Source: CADCWK01 sp965218235 (lineage in GTDB: Bacteria; Chloroflexota; Chloroflexia; Thermomicrobiales; UBA6265). Taken from it: a stretch of 64,000 nt of DNA. The translations under genes and the position numbers were made by a program. Shown one piece after another: positions 34,167 through 41,892 of the stretch (positions are counted from its first letter, which is position 1; each line of letters opens with the position of its first letter). The stretch is taken from positions 1,860,001 to 1,924,000 of the forward strand of contig OZ244596.1 of the NCBI GenBank assembly GCA_965218235.1, written 5' to 3'. The notes under the pieces are model-generated. The model ran no database searches, was not told the origin of the DNA, and saw nothing but the letters and a program-made list of their open reading frames with translations.

Positions 34167-34194
34167 GTGAGGGCCGGCCGATTGGCCCGGCGTC

Positions 34195-34920
34195 TTACGC
34201 TGCCGGAGTGCCGGTCAGACTGCCCCGGATCGAGGTCATCTGATCGACCTCGGCCTGCTGCGCGACGATGACGGCGGCAGCGAAGTCGCGGATGCGGTGG
34301 TGGGTGGCCTCCGTCGCCGCGACTTCGGACGCGGCGATGGCGCTCAGGTGGTGCGGGATGACGAGGTCGATGAAGGTGAGATCGGCGTCTCTCTGGGCAC
34401 AGAACTCGGCGACCAGCGCGTCGCTGTCCATCATGGCCATGTCGGCCATCATCAGGTCGTAGGCCGCCGGCATGTACTGCGCCATCGCCGGCATGACGAC
34501 ATCCATTGGCTCCGGGGTGGTCGACCCGTAGAACTCCTGCCGCAGGGCGCTCAGCTCGTCGAGTTCGGTCGACTGCGAGGCGATGATGTTCATGGCGATC
34601 GTCTGGAGGTCGGCGTTCTGCAGCCGGGGCAGCGCGGCCTGGGCGAGGGCGATGACGCTGGCGTGGTGTGGCAGCATCATGTCGATGTAGGTCTGATCGA
34701 AGTCAGCCGTGACCGGTGCGTCGCTCATCGCCATGTCACCCACGGCGGGTGTGGCGGCTGGCGTCGTGGCGTTCGCGCAGGAATACGCGGCCGGTGTGGC
34801 TTGCCGGGCGGTCGTTGGCTGTCCGGGGCTGGCGGCGCCGCTCAGCGCGGCGGTCAGGCTGGCGGCGAGCAGCAGGCAAACGGCCGAGATCATCACGGCA
34901 TGGGGTCGGAATCGAGACAT
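34195..34920 (-). CDS. Secreted DUF305 family protein
   Basis: 241 residues from the ATG at 34920. A signal peptide is clear: basic start MSRFRPH, hydrophobic MISAVCLLLAASLTAALSG, then a small-residue cleavage region. Two DUF305 (four-helix, ferritin-like) repeats carry FDQTYIDMMLPHHASVIALAQAAL and LTFIDLVIPHHLSAIAASEVA, each with the family His-His pair. The family is often found beside copper and silver resistance genes, and the Met/His-rich face (DLMMADMAMMDSDAL) would suit metal binding outside the cell. The exact job is not established. It lies between the Csp gene and an exported protein of unknown family. Confidence 0.85.
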   Translation of the reverse strand: MSRFRPHAVMISAVCLLLAASLTAALSGAASPGQPTTARQATPAAYSCANATTPAATPAVGDMAMSDAPVTADFDQTYIDMMLPHHASVIALAQAALPRLQNADLQTIAMNIIASQSTELDELSALRQEFYGSTTPEPMDVVMPAMAQYMPAAYDLMMADMAMMDSDALVAEFCAQRDADLTFIDLVIPHHLSAIAASEVAATEATHHRIRDFAAAVIVAQQAEVDQMTSIRGSLTGTPAA

Positions 34921-35004
34921 GGTTTGGTTGCTCCTCGAGTGTGAACGGATCGACGGACGCAACGGGTCAGGCCCTCGCACCGGGTTTCCCGTCGGTTCAG
35001 CGGC

Positions 35005-35427
35005 CTACACCCGGTAGATCTGGAGTAGTGCCCGGCGCCGCTGGGGGTCGAGCGTCGGCGCCCGGGCGACAGGGTGACTCACCCGAGCGGCGGTGGACAG
35101 GACGGCAGTGAGGGGAACGACGATGATCGGGAATCCGCTGGCGTCGGGCGGGACCGGTGACTGGACAGGGGGCAGGGCTGCCTGGCGGAGAACACCGCAA
35201 TCGCCACTGACGGGATCCGGGGCGGGATCGTCGATGGGTCCGGTCGAATCACCCGTTGATGCGAGTCCGAGGTGATCGGAGCCACCGCTTGGCAGGCTCA
35301 TGCCGAACATCGGCGCGGTCGCGTAATGCCCCTCGAACTGGTGGCCATGGGCCGCGGCCGGGTTCGCCATCACGACGTCGTGGCCGATCAGCAGGAACGC
35401 GACGACGGCCAGCAGCCGGACGGCCAT
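35005..35427 (-). CDS. Hypothetical secreted protein in the copper locus
   Basis: 140 residues from the ATG at 35427; the frame is open above but unlike protein. MAVRLLAVVAFLLIGHDVVMANPAAAHG is a probable signal peptide. The mature part is His/Pro/Asp rich: AHGHQFEGHYATAPMFGMSLPSGGSDHLGL, a disordered segment, then IIVVPLTAVLSTAARVSHPVARAP, possibly a second membrane helix. The two cysteines near the middle are GDCGVLRQ and none elsewhere in a motif. I do not recognise a family. The His/Met content and place next to DUF305 suggest a periplasmic metal role, by context only. Confidence 0.5.
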   Translation of the reverse strand: MAVRLLAVVAFLLIGHDVVMANPAAAHGHQFEGHYATAPMFGMSLPSGGSDHLGLASTGDSTGPIDDPAPDPVSGDCGVLRQAALPPVQSPVPPDASGFPIIVVPLTAVLSTAARVSHPVARAPTLDPQRRRALLQIYRV

Positions 35428-35810
35428 CGTCCACGCAGGCCCTGGCCTGGTCACCGTTGTCTGACTCTGTCGCGGCCATGACCGGATCCGCACTGGTTCG
35501 TCCCTCACGGTCCTGAATCGCCGCAAGCCTCCGCAGGCTTGTTCGCACGGAATGCTTGTTCGCACGGGTTCGGTCAACGATGCCACGGTGCATGATAGAC
35601 TTCCAGCCATCATGGCCTGATCCCATCGGGCCCGCCCCTGATCCACCGGGGGTTTCTCCATTCAAGTCCGCGGCTGGCCCAATGCCCATTGAACGGCTGT
35701 ACCGTGATGACCCGCGCTTGCCGCGGAAATCCAGTACGGTCGTCCGCCGTGTCATCGTGATGACGAAAAGTCCCGACGAGGACTCGTCGTCGATGGCAAG
35801 AGGAACACTG
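35428..35810. other. Divergent gap between the secreted protein and SulP genes
   Basis: 383 bp without a supported gene. The SulP frame is open through it, and ATGs at 35760 and 35793 are possible alternative starts. I see no repeat copy and no clear promoter. Confidence 0.35.
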
Positions 35811-37301
35811 GTGAATACGAAACGATTACGTCACGAGTGGCTCGGTGGGAACATCCGCGTCGAGCTCATCGCCGGTCTCGTCGTGGCACTTGCCCTGATC
35901 CCGGAGGCGATCTCCTTCGCGGTCATCGCCGGAGTCGACCCCAAGGTCGCGCTGTACGCCTCGTTCTCAATCGCCGTGGTGACGGCGATCGCGGGTGGTC
36001 GCCCGGCGATGATCTCCGCCGCCACGGGTGCGATGGCCGTCCTGTTCATCGACCAGGTCCGGGACTACGGAGTCCAGTACCTGTTCGCTACCACGATCCT
36101 TGCGGGCGTGTTCCAGGTCATCGCGGGTGCGCTGCGCCTCGGTATCCTGATGCGGTTTGTCTCTCGCTCGGTGATGACCGGCTTCGTCAACGCACTCGCC
36201 ATCATCATCCTGATGGCGCAGTTTCCCCAGCTCACCGGCGTCGGCTGGCTGACTTACGCAATGGTCGGCATCGGTCTGGTGATCATCTACGGTCTGCCCC
36301 GCCTGACCACGTACGTGCCAGCGCCTCTGATCAACATCATCCTGCTGACGATCGCCGCCGTCACGCTGCACCTGGACGGCCTCCGCACGGTCAGCGACGA
36401 GGGTGAACTTCCTTCGTCCCTGCCGGCGTTCCTGATCCCGGACATCCCGTTCACCCTCGAGACGCTCCGGATCATCGTCCCAACCGCGCTGGCGCTGATG
36501 GTCGTCGGCCTAATGGAGTCGCTCATGACGGCGACCCTGATCGACGACATCACCGATACGGGCAGCAACAAGAACCGCGAGGCCGCCGGACAGGGCATCG
36601 CCAATGTCGTCACTGGCTTCTTTGGCGGGATGGCGGGCTGCGCCATGATCGGCCAGTCGATGATCAACGTCCGCCTCTCCGGCGCCCGGACCCGGCTCTC
36701 GACGTTCGCCGCCGGGGTGTTCCTCCTGATCCTCGTCGTCGCTCTCGGCGATATCGTCGGCCGGATCCCGATGGCGGCGCTCGTCGCGGTGATGGTCATG
36801 GTCTCGATCAATACCTTCAACTGGGGATCGATCCGCGATCTCGCCGTCAATCCACGGCTCTCCAGCGTGGTCATGGTCACGACCGTCGTGGTGGTCGTTG
36901 CCACCCGCAACCTGGCGATCGGCGTCTTCGTCGGCGTGATCCTGAGCGGCCTGTTCTTCGCCTGGAAGGTCGCCAACGCCTCTCAGGTTTCGATCAGTTC
37001 CTCGAGCGATGACCAACTCCGCGTGTTCGAAGTCTCCGGCCAGATCTTCTTTGCCGGGGCCGACAGCTTCGTCTCGGGTTTCGACTTCGAGAATGTGCCG
37101 GCTCATGTCCGAATCGATGTCAGCCGGGCCCACTTCTGGGACATCTCGTCGATCAACGCGCTCGACAAGGTCGTCCTCAAGTTTCGTCGCCATGGCGCCG
37201 AAGTCGAGATCGTCGGATTGAACGAGGCCAGTGAGACGCTGGTCAGCCGGCACGGTGTCCATGACAAGACCGAAGACCTCGAGCTGGCGACCGGACACTG
37301 A
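35811..37301 (+). CDS. SulP family inorganic anion transporter with STAS domain
   Basis: 496 residues from a GTG at 35811 with AGAGGA seven bases upstream (ATG 35793 or 35760 would add 6 or 17 residues). The membrane domain opens LIAGLVVALALIPEAISFAVIAGVDPKVALYASF, the sulfate-transporter signature region, and continues with about 11-12 helices. ANVVTGFFGGMAGCAMIGQSMINVRLSGARTRLS is another SulP landmark. The C-terminal STAS domain is visible in FEVSGQIFFAGADSFVSGF and IDVSRAHFWDISSINALDKVVLKF. It likely imports sulfate, bicarbonate or another oxyanion. Lying between copper and arsenic genes, an oxyanion-related role is possible but not shown. Confidence 0.9.
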   Translation: MNTKRLRHEWLGGNIRVELIAGLVVALALIPEAISFAVIAGVDPKVALYASFSIAVVTAIAGGRPAMISAATGAMAVLFIDQVRDYGVQYLFATTILAGVFQVIAGALRLGILMRFVSRSVMTGFVNALAIIILMAQFPQLTGVGWLTYAMVGIGLVIIYGLPRLTTYVPAPLINIILLTIAAVTLHLDGLRTVSDEGELPSSLPAFLIPDIPFTLETLRIIVPTALALMVVGLMESLMTATLIDDITDTGSNKNREAAGQGIANVVTGFFGGMAGCAMIGQSMINVRLSGARTRLSTFAAGVFLLILVVALGDIVGRIPMAALVAVMVMVSINTFNWGSIRDLAVNPRLSSVVMVTTVVVVVATRNLAIGVFVGVILSGLFFAWKVANASQVSISSSSDDQLRVFEVSGQIFFAGADSFVSGFDFENVPAHVRIDVSRAHFWDISSINALDKVVLKFRRHGAEVEIVGLNEASETLVSRHGVHDKTEDLELATGH

Positions 37302-37374
37302 TGTCCGGCACTGGTCCGCCAGCGGACCTGGTGACGTTCGGGTCCTCGGCAATCGCCCGACGATGCCGGTCCGG

Positions 37375-37394
37375 ATATTGACAACCATCTATAT
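37375..37394 (+). promoter_or_regulatory. Candidate ArsR operator 1, upstream of arsR
   Basis: ATATTGAC-AACC-ATCTATAT is an 8-4-8 imperfect palindrome. It overlaps TTGACA (37378-37383) and TATATT (37390-37395), so a bound repressor would block the promoter. It lies 18 bases before the arsR ATG. A second site with the same plan, ATATnGAC-N4-nTCnATAT, lies at 37808-37827 before acr3. Confidence 0.65.
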
Positions 37395-37412
37395 TTCGGC
37401 CATGCTGTCGAC

Positions 37413-37787
37413 ATGACGACGAGAATGCTTCGACCCCGTCCTGACGACTGCTGCTCCGTTCCGCTTTCGGTTCCCACGATGGCGGATGACGAGCGCGACC
37501 GCCTGCTGCTCGCTCTCAAGGCGCTTGCCGACGGGACCCGGCTGCGGATCTTCGAGCTGATCGCCGCCCAGGATGCGCCGGTTTGCGCCTGCGACATCGT
37601 CGACCGGTTCGACGTCAGCCAGCCGACCATCGCCCATCACCTCCGGACGCTCCGTGAGGCCGGCCTGATCACCACGACCCGGCAGGGTGTCTGGGCGTAC
37701 TACGCGGTCGACCCGGCCGGAGTCGCCCGCGTCGGGGATCTCTTCACCGGGAGCGACGGCGTGTTATCAGCCCTGGTCGTCCGATAG
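37413..37787 (+). CDS. arsR: ArsR/SmtB family metalloregulator
   Basis: 124 residues. Winged helix-turn-helix repressor: LLLALKALADGTRLRIFELIAAQ, then recognition helix VSQPTIAHHLRTLREAGLI and wing TTRQGVWAYYAVDP. Two thiol motifs are visible: CC at 13-14 in the N-terminal arm (PDDCCSVP) and C58-x-C60 in PVCACDIVDRF, the classical alpha3 C-x-C site of As(III)/Sb(III) sensors. Metalloid binding should release the operators at 37375-37394 and 37808-37827. First gene of the arsenic cluster. There is no Shine-Dalgarno sequence and only a very short leader. Confidence 0.93.
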   Translation: MTTRMLRPRPDDCCSVPLSVPTMADDERDRLLLALKALADGTRLRIFELIAAQDAPVCACDIVDRFDVSQPTIAHHLRTLREAGLITTTRQGVWAYYAVDPAGVARVGDLFTGSDGVLSALVVR

Positions 37788-37807
37788 CGAGCGTTTTTTG
37801 GCCCATC

Positions 37808-37827
37808 ATATAGACCGATGTCGATAT
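37808..37827 (+). promoter_or_regulatory. Candidate ArsR operator 2, upstream of acr3
   Basis: ATATAGAC-CGAT-GTCGATAT is an 8-4-8 palindrome with one mismatch, 20 bases before the acr3 ATG. It shares the scheme ATATnGAC-N4-nTCnATAT with the site before arsR. A T6 run at 37794-37799 just upstream may mark the end of a short arsR transcript. Two sites allow separate control of arsR and of acr3 with the genes downstream. Confidence 0.65.
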
Positions 37828-37846
37828 CAGGAAGGGCCGCACAGGC

Positions 37847-38992
37847 ATGCAGGCAAACGCTCCCCGGATATCGCCAGCGATCGCCGGTGAGGGGTCGGGA
37901 TCACCGACCCTCTCGCTGATGGATCGGTTCCTTCCAGTCTGGATCTTTGCGGCGATGGGACTCGGCATTCTGCTCGGGCAGCTCATCCCGGACCTCGGCG
38001 AGCGGCTGGATGCGTTTCAGGTCGCCGGGGTCTCGCTGCCCATCGCGATCGGTCTGCTCTGGATGATGTACCCCGTCCTCGCGCGGGTCAGCTACGAGTC
38101 GCTCGGCCGGTTCCAGTCGCAGGGTCGCCTGTTCGTGACCTCGATGGTCTTCAACTGGCTGATCGGACCGCTGCTGATGTTCGGGCTGGCCTGGCTGTTC
38201 CTGCCGGATCAGCCGGCGTACCGTAATGGGCTGATCCTGATCGGGATCGCCCGCTGCATCGCAATGGTCCTGATCTGGAACATGCTGGCCCGGGGCGACG
38301 GCGATACCGCCGCGGTCCTGGTCGCGATCAACTCGGTCTTCCAGATCGTGATGTACAGCGTCTTCGGCTGGCTGCTCCTGACGGTCGTGCCGGGCTGGTT
38401 CGGCGCCGAGCAGTCCACGGTCGACATCTCGATCTGGACGATCGCGAAGAACGTGCTGATCTTCCTCGGCATCCCGCTGGTCGCCGGGTTCCTGACCCGG
38501 CGGGTCCTGCGGCCGCGCAAGGGGGCCGACTGGTACGACAACCGGCTCATGCCCCGGCTCGGCCCGACGGCGCTGCTCGGGCTGCTCTACACGATCGTGA
38601 TCATGTTCTCGCTCCAGGGCGACCGGATCATCGAGCTGCCGCTGGACGTCCTCCGGATCGCGGCCCCGCTGCTGGTCTACTTCATCATCATGTTCGGGCT
38701 GGCCTTCTTCGTCTCCCAGCGGCTTGGGTTCGATTACCCCCAGACGGCGGCGCTGTCCTTCACCGCCGCCGGCAACAACTTCGAGCTGGCGATCGCCGTC
38801 GCGGTCGGCCTGTTCGGGATCACCTCCGGCGAGGCGCTGGCCGGCGTGGTCGGCCCGCTGATCGAGGTCCCGGCCCTGATCGCGCTGGTCTACCTGTCGC
38901 TCTGGCTGCGGGACCGTCTGTTCCCGGCCGCCGCCGGGGCCGGTGAGCCGGTTGTGGTGCCCACGACGTCAGCCGGGCGGCGCCTGACGTAG
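37847..38992 (+). CDS. acr3: ACR3 family arsenite efflux permease
   Basis: 381 residues with ten hydrophobic helices. MDRFLPVWIFAAMGLGILLGQLIPDLGERLD and GLLWMMYPVLARVSYESLG are characteristic of ACR3. The conserved cysteine in helix 4 is in GIARCIAMVLIWNMLARGD and the conserved Glu of helix 9 in FTAAGNNFELAIAVAVGLFGI. These residues take part in As(OH)3/H+ antiport. A Gly/Ser-rich N-terminal extension of about 23 residues precedes the first helix. AGGAAGGG is upstream. It is the main detoxification step of the cluster; no arsenate reductase gene (arsC) is in the window. Confidence 0.95.
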   Translation: MQANAPRISPAIAGEGSGSPTLSLMDRFLPVWIFAAMGLGILLGQLIPDLGERLDAFQVAGVSLPIAIGLLWMMYPVLARVSYESLGRFQSQGRLFVTSMVFNWLIGPLLMFGLAWLFLPDQPAYRNGLILIGIARCIAMVLIWNMLARGDGDTAAVLVAINSVFQIVMYSVFGWLLLTVVPGWFGAEQSTVDISIWTIAKNVLIFLGIPLVAGFLTRRVLRPRKGADWYDNRLMPRLGPTALLGLLYTIVIMFSLQGDRIIELPLDVLRIAAPLLVYFIIMFGLAFFVSQRLGFDYPQTAALSFTAAGNNFELAIAVAVGLFGITSGEALAGVVGPLIEVPALIALVYLSLWLRDRLFPAAAGAGEPVVVPTTSAGRRLT

Positions 38993-39063
38993 AGCACCGT
39001 CATTCAAAACTGCGCATCAGAAGAGTTGCCCGGCGCGGGACGCCGGGAACGAGAGGAACGTCG

Positions 39064-39306
39064 ATGTATGGTTCAAGGATGCTGCCCGATCGGCCGGATG
39101 GTTCGGTCCAGGCGATGATCGACCGGGTGCGCCGGACCGCGCTTGCGGAGCTCGACGGGGCGTCATTCCCCGATCTCGACGAGTGCGTTGCCGAGGCGGT
39201 CACGACGCTCGCCCAAGGGAACGTCGTCGGCTTCGTGCCGCTTCTCGCGATCCGCCACGTCCGGTGCTGCATCCGGGCCGGCTCCTGCGACTGCGGGGTC
39301 TGTTGA
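39064..39306 (+). CDS. Small Cys-rich protein of the arsenic cluster
   Basis: 80 residues, with AGAGGAA before the ATG. Residues 10-60 are three short amphipathic helices (VQAMIDRVRRTALAELDG, FPDLDECVAEAVTTLAQG and FVPLLAIRHV) resembling the three-helix dimerisation modules seen beside arsenic genes. The C-terminus is RCCIRAGSCDCGVC: five cysteines in the last 13 residues (68, 69, 75, 77, 80), including a CC pair and C-x-C. This is well suited to bind As(III) or another soft metal. It could be a metallochaperone feeding Acr3 or the flavoprotein, or a subunit. No named function is known to me. It ends 3 bp before the phosphoesterase gene. Confidence 0.75.
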   Translation: MYGSRMLPDRPDGSVQAMIDRVRRTALAELDGASFPDLDECVAEAVTTLAQGNVVGFVPLLAIRHVRCCIRAGSCDCGVC

Positions 39307-39309
39307 GCG

Positions 39310-40050
39310 ATGACCACCCGGATCGCGGTCTTCGGCGATGTCCACGGCAACAGCGACGCGACCGCCCGGACCCTCGATGCGATCGATGCGGCCACCCCGG
39401 ACGCCGTCTACTGCCTGGGTGACCTCGTCGGCTACGGTGCCCGGCCCAACGAGACGATCGACCTCGTGCGGTCCCGCGCGGTCCCGACGATCATGGGCAA
39501 CTATGACGATGGCGTCGGCTTCGACCGGGACGATTGCGGCTGCGCCTACACGGACGCCGGGGAGCGCGACCGGGGGCAGGAGTCGCTGATGTGGACCCGG
39601 TCCGTCGTCGGCCCCGATCACAAGGCGTACTTGCGGGGACTGCTGCCGGAGATCCGGCTCGACGTCGAAGGGTTCCGGCTCCGGCTGGTCCACGGCAGTC
39701 CCCGCCGGATGAACGAGTATCTGTTCGCCGACCGGGACGAGCGCTCGCTCGAGCGGATCGCGGTCGGGGCCGACTGCGACATCCTCGTCTTCGGCCACAC
39801 CCATATCCCGTGGGCCCGGACGATCGGCGACGTGCTGTTCGTCAACGCCGGGAGCGCGGGCAAGCCGAAGGACGGTGACCCGAGGGCGTGCTGGGTGCTG
39901 CTGACCCTGACGGAGGGCGAGGAGCCTATGGTGAGTTACCAGCGGGTACCCTACAACGTCGCGGCGATGGCGACCGCCATCCGGCGGGCCGGCGGGTTGC
40001 CGGCCCGATTCGCCGAAGACCTGGAAACGGCGGGAGCGCACCATGTCTGA
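39310..40050 (+). CDS. Calcineurin-like metallophosphoesterase in the arsenic cluster
   Basis: 246 residues. The full dinuclear metal site is present: D9 and H11 in IAVFGDVHGNSDA, D38 in YCLGDLVGYGARPN, N64 in IMGNYDDGV, H128 in LRLVHGSPRRM, and H163/H165 in ILVFGHTHIPW. The fold is the YfcE/MPE type that cleaves phosphodiesters or monoesters. An insert after the third motif holds DDCGCAYTDAGERDRGQESL, with C76-x-C78, a possible soft-metal site. The start follows the Cys-rich gene by 3 bp and the end overlaps the next gene by 8 bp, so it is surely co-transcribed with the arsenic genes. Its substrate and link to arsenic are unknown. Confidence 0.85.
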   Translation: MTTRIAVFGDVHGNSDATARTLDAIDAATPDAVYCLGDLVGYGARPNETIDLVRSRAVPTIMGNYDDGVGFDRDDCGCAYTDAGERDRGQESLMWTRSVVGPDHKAYLRGLLPEIRLDVEGFRLRLVHGSPRRMNEYLFADRDERSLERIAVGADCDILVFGHTHIPWARTIGDVLFVNAGSAGKPKDGDPRACWVLLTLTEGEEPMVSYQRVPYNVAAMATAIRRAGGLPARFAEDLETAGAHHV

Positions 40051-40414
40051 GGTTCAGTTCACCGCCACCGGGAAGCCCAAGCGCTCGATCGAGTCGCTGA
40101 CGGTCGAACGCCGCTACGGCAACGTCATCCGGCTGTTCCTCGCCGGGGAGCTGCCCAACTTCACGCATGAGCGTCACATCCACGTTGCCAACGTCCTCCG
40201 CCACATTCCGTATGGCCGGGAACTGATGCACCTCGGTCTCCAGACGATGGCCCACCGGCACTACATCCCGCACAAGTACAGCGCCGAAATCACCGACCGC
40301 AACTGGGACCGGCTCGATGGGGCGCTGCCCGACCCGGCCGTCTTCGCGGACTTGTCCGGCGGCGCCGATGGGCGTCAGACGAACTGTTCGACTGAACGTC
40401 AGGAGATCGCGTGA
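40043..40414 (+). CDS. His-rich protein of unknown family in the arsenic cluster
   Basis: 123 residues, GGAG six bases before the ATG, overlapping the genes on both sides (8 bp and 4 bp). The middle part is dense in His, Tyr and Arg: LPNFTHERHIHVANVLRHIPYGRELMHLGLQTMAHRHYIPHKYSAEITDRNW. Eight histidines fall within 40 residues (HERHIH, RH, LMH, MAHRH, PH), enough for a metal or phosphate site. There is no signal peptide or membrane helix. The C-terminus is Gly/Ala rich with one Cys. I do not recognise a family. Its tight packing between the phosphoesterase and the flavoprotein suggests a shared reaction. Confidence 0.7.
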   Translation: MSEVQFTATGKPKRSIESLTVERRYGNVIRLFLAGELPNFTHERHIHVANVLRHIPYGRELMHLGLQTMAHRHYIPHKYSAEITDRNWDRLDGALPDPAVFADLSGGADGRQTNCSTERQEIA

Positions 40415-41850
40415 ACGAGAAGCGTCTACCAGTTGCGGTCATCGGGGCCGGCCCGGTCGGGCTCGCGACCGCCGCCAGGCTGCTCGCCAGGGGGGAAGAG
40501 CCGATCGTCTTCGAGCAGGGCGAGCGGGTCGGGGCGGGAGTCCTTTCCTGGGGGCACGTTCGTCTGTTCTCGCCGTGGCGGTACGTCGTCGACGAGGTCG
40601 CGGGGGAGCTGCTGGCTGCCTCGGGCTGGCTCGAGCCCGACCCGGAGGCGTTCCCGACCGGGCGCGAACTGGTCGAGCGGTACCTCGTTCCGCTCGCAAA
40701 TCTGCCCGAGTTGCGGGAGCGCATCCGGCTCGGGGTCCGGGTCGAGAGCGTGACGCGGGACGGCTTCGACAAGATGAAGACCGACGGCCGTTCGGACGCC
40801 CCGTTTCTGATCTCCGCCGGGATGGCCGATGGGCGGACCGAGACCTGGCGGGCCCGGGCGGTAATCGACGCGTCGGGGACGGCCACGACACCCAACCCGC
40901 TCGGCGCGTCAGGGCGGCCCGTGCCGGGCGAGCGGGCGCTCGCCGACCAGATCGCCTACGGCGTCCCCGACATCCTGGGCCGCGACCGGAATCGCTACGC
41001 CGGGCGGCGGGTCCTCGTCGTCGGCAACGGCCACTCGGCCTTCAACGCGCTGCTCGATCTCGGTCGTCTGGCGGACGACGCACCGGAAACGTCGATCATC
41101 TGGGCCGTCCGGCGTCCGGCCCAGCGGCTGGCGGGGCTGTTCGGCGGCGGAGTCAGCGATCAGCTGTCGGAGCGGGGCGCCCTCGGCCTGCGGGTGCGGG
41201 AGATGGTCGATCGCGGTCAACTGGAACTCGTCTCGGGGTTCCGGGCGACGCGGGTTACGGCGACCGCGAACGGTATCATCGTCGCGGGTGACGATACTGT
41301 CCTGCCGCTGGTCGACGAGGTCATCGTCGCGACCGGCTACCGGCCAGACCTGTCGCTGCTGGCCGAGCTCCGGATCGCGCTCGACCCGATCGTCGAGAGC
41401 CCAGTCGCGCTGGCTCCGCTGATCGACCCCAACCTGCACAGTTGCGGGACCGTCCTACCGCATGGTGCCGAGGAGCTGCGTCACCCCGAGGCCGATGTCT
41501 ACATCGTCGGGATGAAGAGCTACGGCCGGGCGCCAACCTTCCTGATGCTGACCGGCTACGAGCAGGTCCGCTCGGTGGCCGCCGCGATCGCCGGGGATTG
41601 GGCGTCGGCTCGTGACGTTCGGCTGGTCCTGCCTGAGACCGGCGTCTGCTCCTCGAACCTGTTCGACGCCCCGGCGGCGTCCTGCTGCGGCTCGACCGTT
41701 GATGAGGTCGCCACTGCCACGGGCACAGCGTCCTGCTGTGCCCCGGCCGTCACGCCGCTCGTTCCGGTCGACGCCGGTGCTCCTGCGTCCTGCTGCGCCC
41801 CGGCCGCACCGCAGGCAGCCCCTCAGTTGATCCAGCTGGTCGGGGTCTGA
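40411..41850 (+). CDS. FAD-dependent oxidoreductase with triple SCC C-terminal tail (ArsO-like)
   Basis: 479 residues from a GTG at 40411 with AGGAG five bases upstream. FAD site VAVIGAGPVGLATAARLLARGEEPIVFEQG, NAD(P)H site RVLVVGNGHSAFNALLDLGRL, and a late ATGYRPDLSLL motif place it in the two-dinucleotide flavoprotein group, as for ArsO-type monooxygenases of arsenic operons. The last 60 residues are a Pro/Ala/Val-rich tail with three SCC motifs at Cys425/426, Cys442/443 and Cys461/462, plus Cys413. Evenly spaced vicinal dithiols could bind As(III) or organoarsenicals and present them to the flavin, or act as redox relays. Reaction is inferred only from family and context. Confidence 0.8.
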   Translation: MNEKRLPVAVIGAGPVGLATAARLLARGEEPIVFEQGERVGAGVLSWGHVRLFSPWRYVVDEVAGELLAASGWLEPDPEAFPTGRELVERYLVPLANLPELRERIRLGVRVESVTRDGFDKMKTDGRSDAPFLISAGMADGRTETWRARAVIDASGTATTPNPLGASGRPVPGERALADQIAYGVPDILGRDRNRYAGRRVLVVGNGHSAFNALLDLGRLADDAPETSIIWAVRRPAQRLAGLFGGGVSDQLSERGALGLRVREMVDRGQLELVSGFRATRVTATANGIIVAGDDTVLPLVDEVIVATGYRPDLSLLAELRIALDPIVESPVALAPLIDPNLHSCGTVLPHGAEELRHPEADVYIVGMKSYGRAPTFLMLTGYEQVRSVAAAIAGDWASARDVRLVLPETGVCSSNLFDAPAASCCGSTVDEVATATGTASCCAPAVTPLVPVDAGAPASCCAPAAPQAAPQLIQLVGV

Positions 41851-41892
41851 CGCGCCAACCGGACATAAGAACGTCTAGGTCGTGAGGAGTTC

